64,000 nt of DNA from Leptodontidium sp. MPI-SDFR-AT-0119 (Eukaryota; Ascomycota; Leotiomycetes; Helotiales; Leptodontidiaceae). Location of the stretch: contig JAHLEZ010000010.1 of assembly GCA_020726505.1 (NCBI GenBank), positions 806,001 to 870,000 of the forward strand. The letters are read 5' to 3'. Position numbers and translations under genes: made by a program. Positions 57,995 to 64,000 of the stretch are shown here, piece by piece. Every line of letters starts with the position of its first letter. Position 1 is the stretch's first letter. The notes beneath the pieces were generated by a model. It ran no database searches, was not told the origin of the DNA, and was given only the letters and a program-made list of their open reading frames with translations.

Positions 57995-58693
57995 TCTGTG
58001 GTTTCGTTTGCCTGCCTGCCTGCTTGCCTGGCCTGCCTTGATTCCTCTTGCAGTGCAGGGCAATAATTGCTTTTCTGGTTGTGTGTAACTGGATGGTGTG
58101 TCTGTCTGTCGTGAGAGAACATATGGTTGGGCAAGCTAGTCAGGACGACGCTCGGATGCGTTGGCTGGAGCTCGGCCTTGCCCCTCCCGCTTTCTAGACT
58201 TTCTTACATGTCAATTTTCATTGCTGCCCAATTTCAACATTTAACTCTGACTTTTGATAATTATTGCAAGTATACCTCAGGGATGTTAAATACCTCGATT
58301 CATGCCTAATACTTTTCTATTATAAATCCCTCATCGAAAGTTTCACTGTACCTTACCACCACCAATCAGAACGAAGACTTACATATCCGGCCAGCTTCAC
58401 TTAGTAAGATTTGTTGAGCCGAAAATCCTCTCCAGCATCAGCTGGCGAATACAAAATGGTACGTCTCTCCGATGGCAGTGGCCCTTAAGTTTGATACTAA
58501 AGTACTGTTAAGCAAGTTTCTCTGTCACAAGTGAAGACATCACAATACTATCAATCTACACAGAAGAAGTTGGCCAGTTTTACAATGTTTTTGTATTCTT
58601 GTGATGCTTGCTTATGCTAAAACAACATCAGGGGAAGCTCTTGCAATTTATTACCGCTGATGTATCCAATCCTTTCGCAAAACGGGGAATATC
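57995..58693. other. Intergenic region, PCK1 3' flank to TCO89 promoter
   Basis: Two minus-strand genes flank it. On the plus strand an ATG at 58456-58458 is followed directly by GTACGT, with possible acceptors at about 58600 and 58631. This could encode only a tiny peptide (see findings). A TATA-like TATTATAAAT lies at about 58318-58327, upstream of it. Confidence 0.5.
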
Positions 58694-61095
58694 CTAAACC
58701 TTCACCTCTGGGCCGGCCTTGATCACATCCTCTGTGGCCTCATCAGAGTACTTCTTGAAGTTCTCAACAAACAGACCACCAAGCTTCGTTACCTCCGCCT
58801 TGAAGCTGTCATGTCCTTGGCTCCATGCGTTTCTTGGGTTCAGGAGTTCTGAAGGAACGTTTGTGCAGGTCTTTGGTACGGCAAGGTTGAAGGTCTCGTA
58901 GGTCTCGTACTCGACCTTAGCGAGCTCGCCGGAGTGGATGGCATCGAGAATAGCACGAGTGTACTTCAATGGGCAACGCTTTCCACCTGTGGTAGCACCA
59001 GCTCCAACCCATCCAGTGTTCAACAACCAAGCGTTGGCCTTGTGGTGCTCGATCTTGTCAGCCAACATCTTGGCGTATCTCATTGGGTGCAGAGCCAGGA
59101 AGGGCTGTGCGAAGCAAGACGAGAAGGTAGCTTGTGGCTCAGTAACACCATCTTCTGTACCAGCCATCTTCGAGGTATAACCGGAGATGAAATGGAACAT
59201 AGTCTGTGCCGAGTTGAGTTTCGAAATTGGTGGCAGGACACCTCGGGCATCACAGGTGAGGAGAATGATATTGCTTGGGTGGTTTGATGACAAGCAGGGG
59301 ATCTTGGCGTTCTCGATGTATTCGATGGGGTATGCGCAACGAGTGTTCTCGGTGAGAGTTGCGTCATCATAATCAACAAGACGGGTCTCGGGGCTGAAAA
59401 CAACGTTCTCAAGAACCGAACCGAACTTAATGGCACCGAAAATATCTGGTTCCTTCTCGGCTGAAAGGCCAATACATTTCGCGTAGCACTAGTCATAGTT
59501 AGCAAATATTGCATGAAGCTGCTTGGGAAATAACTTACACCACCCTCAATGTTGAAAACACCACGATCACTCCAGCAGTGCTCATCATCACCAATCAACG
59601 CACGGTTGGGGTCTGCAGACAAAGTTGTCTTTCCGGTACCCGACAGACCGAAGAAAACTGTGACATCTCCATCCTTACCCTCGTTTGCGGAGGAGTGGAG
59701 AGTGAGGACATTGTGCTTGACTGGCATCTCATAGAAGAGAACTGTGAAAACACCCTTCTTCATCTCTCCAGCGTACTCAGTGCCGAGAATGACCATCTCC
59801 TTGTCTGCGAAGTTGATGGCGACTGAGGTACCAGAGGTCATGCCCTCGGTATATCTGTTGGCAGGGAATGATCCGGCATTGTAGATGGTGTAATCGGGGT
59901 GGAAATGCTCAAGATCTTTACGGTCAGGTCGGATGAGCATATTCCTCATGAACAGAGCATGGTAGGCACGGGCGCAGACAACTCGGACTTTGATCTGATA
60001 CTTCTTGTCCCATCCTGCAAATCCGTCGACGACGTAGATACGGTTTCGGGTATTCAGGTAATCGATAGCTCTTTCTCTGTTGATTCTCCAGACCTATAGA
60101 GACGCAATTAGCAAGAGGTCGTGTGCAAAGCTTGTCGTCGAAATAAAGTGGTCTGGCCGAGAGCCACGTGATGGAAAGGGGGGTGTCCAAGCCTGCACGT
60201 GTGGGGAAAGCTATGACATAATAGTGCAGCAAGCCCCTCGATGCGAAATGCGGGGTTTGGGACAACAGCCGAATCTTGTGACGTTTGATTCCGTTGCTCC
60301 CCGAAAAACTGTAAAAGGGCGGTAGGAAAGGATGCTGATGTGGTGGTGACGAGGTGATGAGGTGATGAAGTTGGGAAGTTGGGAAGTGTGGAAAATGACA
60401 GAGGTTGCGGACGGAATGGGGGAAGCAATGACGATTTACTGGAATGTAACCTCCAATGGCATCGAACATTGAGAGCCATGAATGGAAATGGGACAACAGC
60501 CCACTGGATACAGAAATCTGAAGCAAATAGACTTTTCGTGAAGTTCAAACTTACGTCGGGTGTCATTGGTTTGTTAACAGGTCTATGAAAAAGTTAGAAT
60601 GGGTCCATGAAGCTCTGTATGGATTGTGTTTGCTTACCCCCACCAGATCTCGTTTTCTGAGCTGGGTTCCTTAACAATTCGTTTGTCTAGAGGTGATCGA
60701 CCAGTCTTTGCTCCTGAGTATGCGGTAAGGGCACCAGTTGATGTGATGGCAGAGCCAGTTTCGTAGACGAGGGCATCTTCGTAGAGGGCAGCGACACTTG
60801 GGTTGGGGACCTGTAAGAGAAGACGAGTTAGTACTTTATTCGGAGCGTGGTATTGAGATGGACTTCATCTGCTAGGCAGCACTTACAATTGCTACTCGGT
60901 CATAGTCGATGTGTGCCTTCTCGTGAAGCTCCTCCTCCAACTCTGTGTGCTCCTTGACAGGCCTATTGAGGGGTAAGTTCTTTGTCTTGTATAGCAGGGG
61001 GGAAGCCGGCAGTGGCAGCGACGGCAGATAGATTCAACGTACTGTACTCCACCGGGGTGGAGGGCCGTCTTGTTGACAGTGTTGATGGTAACCAT
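58694..61095 (-). CDS. PCK1: Phosphoenolpyruvate carboxykinase (ATP)
   Basis: Six exons: 61095-61043, 60962-60887, 60810-60638, 60582-60555, 60093-59539 and 59488-58694, giving 559 aa. The start chosen ([19 protein letters not shown]) matches fungal homologues. In-frame ATGs at 61242 and 61413 could add Ser/Arg-rich N-termini, but a TTAAATAA-like box lies between them and the chosen start. The P-loop GLSGTGKTT lies at about residues 259-267, the metal/ATP region continues through LIGDDEHCW, and TGWVGAG is further on. The enzyme converts oxaloacetate and ATP to PEP in the cytosol, the committed step of gluconeogenesis (Aspergillus acuF). Intron 4 (between exons 4 and 5) is the longest at 461 bp. 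Exon 4 is only 28 nt. Confidence 0.95.
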
Positions 61096-64000
61096 GTTTC
61101 TTAAGCTGGTGCTGTGATAATTGCCAGTGCGAGTGGTGAGGATTTTGGATTTGGGGCCAAGTTCACGGGGATCTGGATAGGGAGAGGAAGTTCTTTCGAC
61201 GGGGTCGGCAGAGTTATTTAAGTAGGGCGAGGGCTTCGACATCTTGAAGGACCGGCTGTGATTGCGGGTCTTGATGGGCTGGTCGGTTTGGCTCTGGCTG
61301 CTCTGGCTATGGCTACGGGATGCTGGTGGTGAGTAGTGGTGGGGAGGAGGTTTGGTTCTGGGGCGAACCGAGGTGGACGATATCCTTCTTAGCGAATCAC
61401 GAATGGCGGGCATCCTCGTCGTCCTTGTCAACTGGGGCTGAACCGAAAACAATACGGGCAAGCTGAGCAGAAGTATCGGGCAGATACGGAAGGAGCAGCA
61501 GTTTCACGACTTTCCAGTTGACTTTTGGCTTCGATCACGGCGATCGTGAAGGCGTTCGCATCATTGGCAGACAGGCATTAGGGTAAGGGTTGGGTAGGGT
61601 TGTGGTTGTTGTTGTCGGAGGTTGCTCGTCGAGGGCCAGCACCATCAATCAGCACAGCCAGCCGAGTGAGTCCCTTCACATGCATCGATTGGTGATTGCA
61701 ACTGCAAATGCACCTACTGTAATGGGAACTGCCGCCGACGACTTTATCCAGTGTTACAGACCAACCTCCAACCTCCAAAAAGCACAAGCACAAGCACAAA
61801 TGCAGTACTTACTTAGTCTTGAGGCTCTTCAGTGTCACTCACGGGAAGCCATGCTTGCTCATAGCACGAACTGGGACGATCTGTGGGGAATGCTCACAGC
61901 GACGACAGTAGTGGGATGAAAACGATGGAGACGGTGGGAGTTCGGGAAGGCTTGGGGGTTCGCCATGGCTGATGCAAATGCAATTAATTCCATCTTCCGT
62001 GCCTTGCCTTGCCCTGCCTTTACCCTGCCTTGCCTTGTCCCTTGTATCCAGCTGCATGCATGCAAAGTCCTGTACTGCTGTACTTACTGTAGCACAGCCC
62101 TCCTGCACACGAGGGAGCGCCCCGAGTTTGTCCTTCCCCACAGCTCGGTATTGCTTGGGACGCCAAGAGCAGTTATCTATCGCCCGGTGATTCTTTGGTC
62201 TGGAACCTCGCTGGGGCTGACTGGCCAGGGCTCGCTCTGGGATCGGGATCAGATCAGACTACCTAAGCAACTGCTGTTGTGTTGTACTGTACCTACCGGT
62301 CGAGCGGTACGGGTACATGATGCGGCGGTATGATGTATCAATTCCATTGTTCGAACATCGTTGGCCAGGTCTTGTATTTTCTGTGTTGCATTTCGTAACA
62401 ATCACTCACACTGGGCTGTCCTGCCCTGGCCCTGACTTGTTCTATTTGCCAAAACCAAAAGCAGGCAATCAATCACCAGGTGCGAAAGTCTCACAGTATT
62501 GACCACCACAAAAGTTTGTACAGTAATGGTCTATTCTGATTGGTCTCCAGGAATATTCCACGAATACCTCTGCGGCAAAGAATTTTGCCTTGTTACATAA
62601 TCCCCCTCCACTTAGGCTGGGCTGCATCGGGCAGAGTTTCCATGGCGGGGCAGAGGATGGAGGGGCACGGAATGTGGGGCTCTGGCTTTTCTCTTTTTCC
62701 AATTCCTACCCATGGTTCCGACGGCATGAAGCTGACGCTCAAGCTGACTCCCGAGTTGGGGAAGCCAAGGTTGACCAAGGTCCAGACAGCGACAGCACAG
62801 AAGTGACATGTCTCTGCACACACACAGTACCTACGAACTAGACATGTGATTCTGCAATCAATTTTACTCGCTCTTCAACATCCCGAGAATGCGAATCCCC
62901 GTAATTTTATTCATTCCATCCATCCATCCATCCATCCATCCATCCAGTCAAACTCAGCTTATGAGACGCCCTCGGACATTCCCCGAAACGGCGCGGAATG
63001 GCGGGGTTCTTCCGGCCAAGACGTCCCGGATTAACCCGATATATAAAGGAAGGCGATGATGGCGAAGTAACTTCACCACTTTCTAGCTTATCGTGCCCCA
63101 ACTTGCTGCATGAAATTTAAAATTACTTTTGTCCGTTGGTGCGAAGACTTTCGGAACCCTAGTTTTTAGCGTTCGGGTTGGGGTTTCGTATCGTTTCTAT
63201 CTTTGAGTTTTTGTGTGAAGTGGTCTGAAGTAGCGCGAACAACTTGGGACTTATTCACTTCTACGTTATCTTCTATGTCGGCCCATAGGGGCAATAATTT
63301 TAAGATTTTCGCAAAGCTTTTGTCGTACTTGTGTACTTCTAGTTCGGCTTTCATCTTTTGGTTCATTATGTGTCCTGTTGTCTGGTTTCTGTTATATATA
63401 ATTTCGACTTTCGTATCAAGACCAACCTTCTTTGACTTCGGAAATTATAGCAGTAGTCAGCTTTCTTTCTTACCACCTCAAAAATACCGCACCCATCAAA
63501 CCTCACTTCCTTCCTATGGCCCTTCTTCCTATCCGCCAATCTCTCATCATAATGCCTCGTCGATCCCCCGAGCGTCAATGAGGCGATTCCGTCGCATTTC
63601 GGCATTTCCACCACCTTGTCAAACCCTCAAGTTCCGGACCCATACCCAATAGCATCATAGGCATCTACGGAGTATTGAGGCATTATATCTCATCATGCTG
63701 ATCACAAGATAAAAAATTTGATAGCAGAGCCACGTCAATCTTATCATGATTTGTTACTGATTTTCGTGGTTCGGGTAGTGTTTTGTGTTTGTTTGTGAGG
63801 CTATTTTCTCGATAAATGCTGACCACTGAGAGTGATGATGGTGCTGGCAGTGCTGACAGCGCTGAGAGCGCCTCATATTGGAATAACCCCGCATTATCGA
63901 TTCGAAGTTGCGGACATGTGAAAAGGGGTAGGTGGACATTTTAGAGAGAGGTGGTATCGAGAGCTGTTCGGATGTTACATCCCTCTCTTCGAAATCGAAG
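61096..64000. other. PCK1 upstream region and gene-free window end
   Basis: No gene is supported. It holds the PCK1 promoter, with a TTAAATAA-like box at about 61212-61220 and a CCAT tetranucleotide repeat at 62916-62945. A GTACTGTAC motif lies at 62284-62292, and the stretch is more AT-rich from about 63050 on. Open frames at 61965-62333 and 63203-63652 (+) and 63166-63366 (-) show no recognisable domain. Confidence 0.5.
62916..62945. repeat. CCAT tetranucleotide repeat
   Basis: About seven CCAT units in gene-free DNA upstream of PCK1. Confidence 0.9.

Noticed and set aside
59924..60566. Long minus-strand frames at 59924-60526 and 60108-60566
   Set aside because: They run through the fourth PCK1 intron and neighbouring exons in wrong frames; the exons and splice sites of PCK1 explain the sequence.
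63166..63652. Overlapping frames near the window end (63203-63652 +, 63166-63366 -)
   Set aside because: No domain or splice-consistent extension could be recognised; may be chance in AT-rich DNA.
1..64000. tRNA, rRNA, CRISPR and intact transposons
   Set aside because: I scanned by eye for B-box-like GGTTCRA strings, direct-repeat/spacer arrays and long terminal or inverted repeats and saw none that held up; a tRNA-scan or repeat search would be decisive.

Overview
The window is nuclear DNA from a filamentous ascomycete. Almost every protein gene is broken by short introns (about 45-160 bp) with GTRNGT donors, branch-like CTRAY motifs and YAG acceptors. The gene content (GH131 glucanase, Zn2Cys6 regulator, Yap1/AP-1 with two cysteine-rich domains, TCO89, DBF4/nimO, YANK-type AGC kinase) is typical of Pezizomycotina. 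A member of Leotiomycetes (Helotiales) is my best guess from overall protein character, but the sequence alone cannot fix this. There are no bacterial features, CRISPR arrays or intact transposons, and I recognised no tRNA or rRNA gene.

Layout, left to right. 1-15.2 kb is an accessory-flavoured part: a secreted GH131 glucanase (+), a 64-bp minisatellite, an orphan low-complexity protein (-), the RNA polymerase II import factor RTP1 (-), a 2.8 kb stretch with broken coding-like frames, a secreted GPI-type APP1-like phosphatase (-) and a small secreted protein (-). 15.9-31.3 kb: an F-box-like protein (+), a Zn2Cys6 regulator (+), argininosuccinate lyase ARG4 (-), a long alpha/beta hydrolase (-), ribosome-maturation factor TSR2 (+), a BSD-domain protein (-) and the oxidative-stress bZIP factor AP-1/YAP1 (+). 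31.3-41 kb is gene-poor and holds only the eight-exon YANK kinase (-). 41-64 kb is a dense housekeeping block: DBF4 (-), ICP55 (+), ATG12 (+), panB (-), UBC8-type E2 (+), an MFSD5-like MFS protein (-), PAN2 (+), TCO89 (-) and PEP carboxykinase (-), followed by about 3 kb of non-coding DNA to the window end.

The genes do not form one pathway; they are separately promoted, with several divergent pairs (hydrolase/TSR2, BSD/AP-1, DBF4/ICP55, panB/UBC8, MFS/PAN2). Shared themes are nutrient and stress signalling (TCO89 in TORC1, ATG12 in autophagy, PCK1 in gluconeogenesis, UBC8, AP-1) and arginine and pantothenate biosynthesis.

The most striking observation is the UBC8 gene structure. To encode the conserved E2 N-terminus, the transcript must be spliced through exons of 8 nt, 3 nt and a single nucleotide, each flanked by its own complete intron signals. 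Other points of interest are an alpha/beta hydrolase whose second intron leaves the frame off by one base, a secreted APP1-like phosphatase with a substituted DxDxT motif, and a minisatellite that repeats a forkhead-like core.
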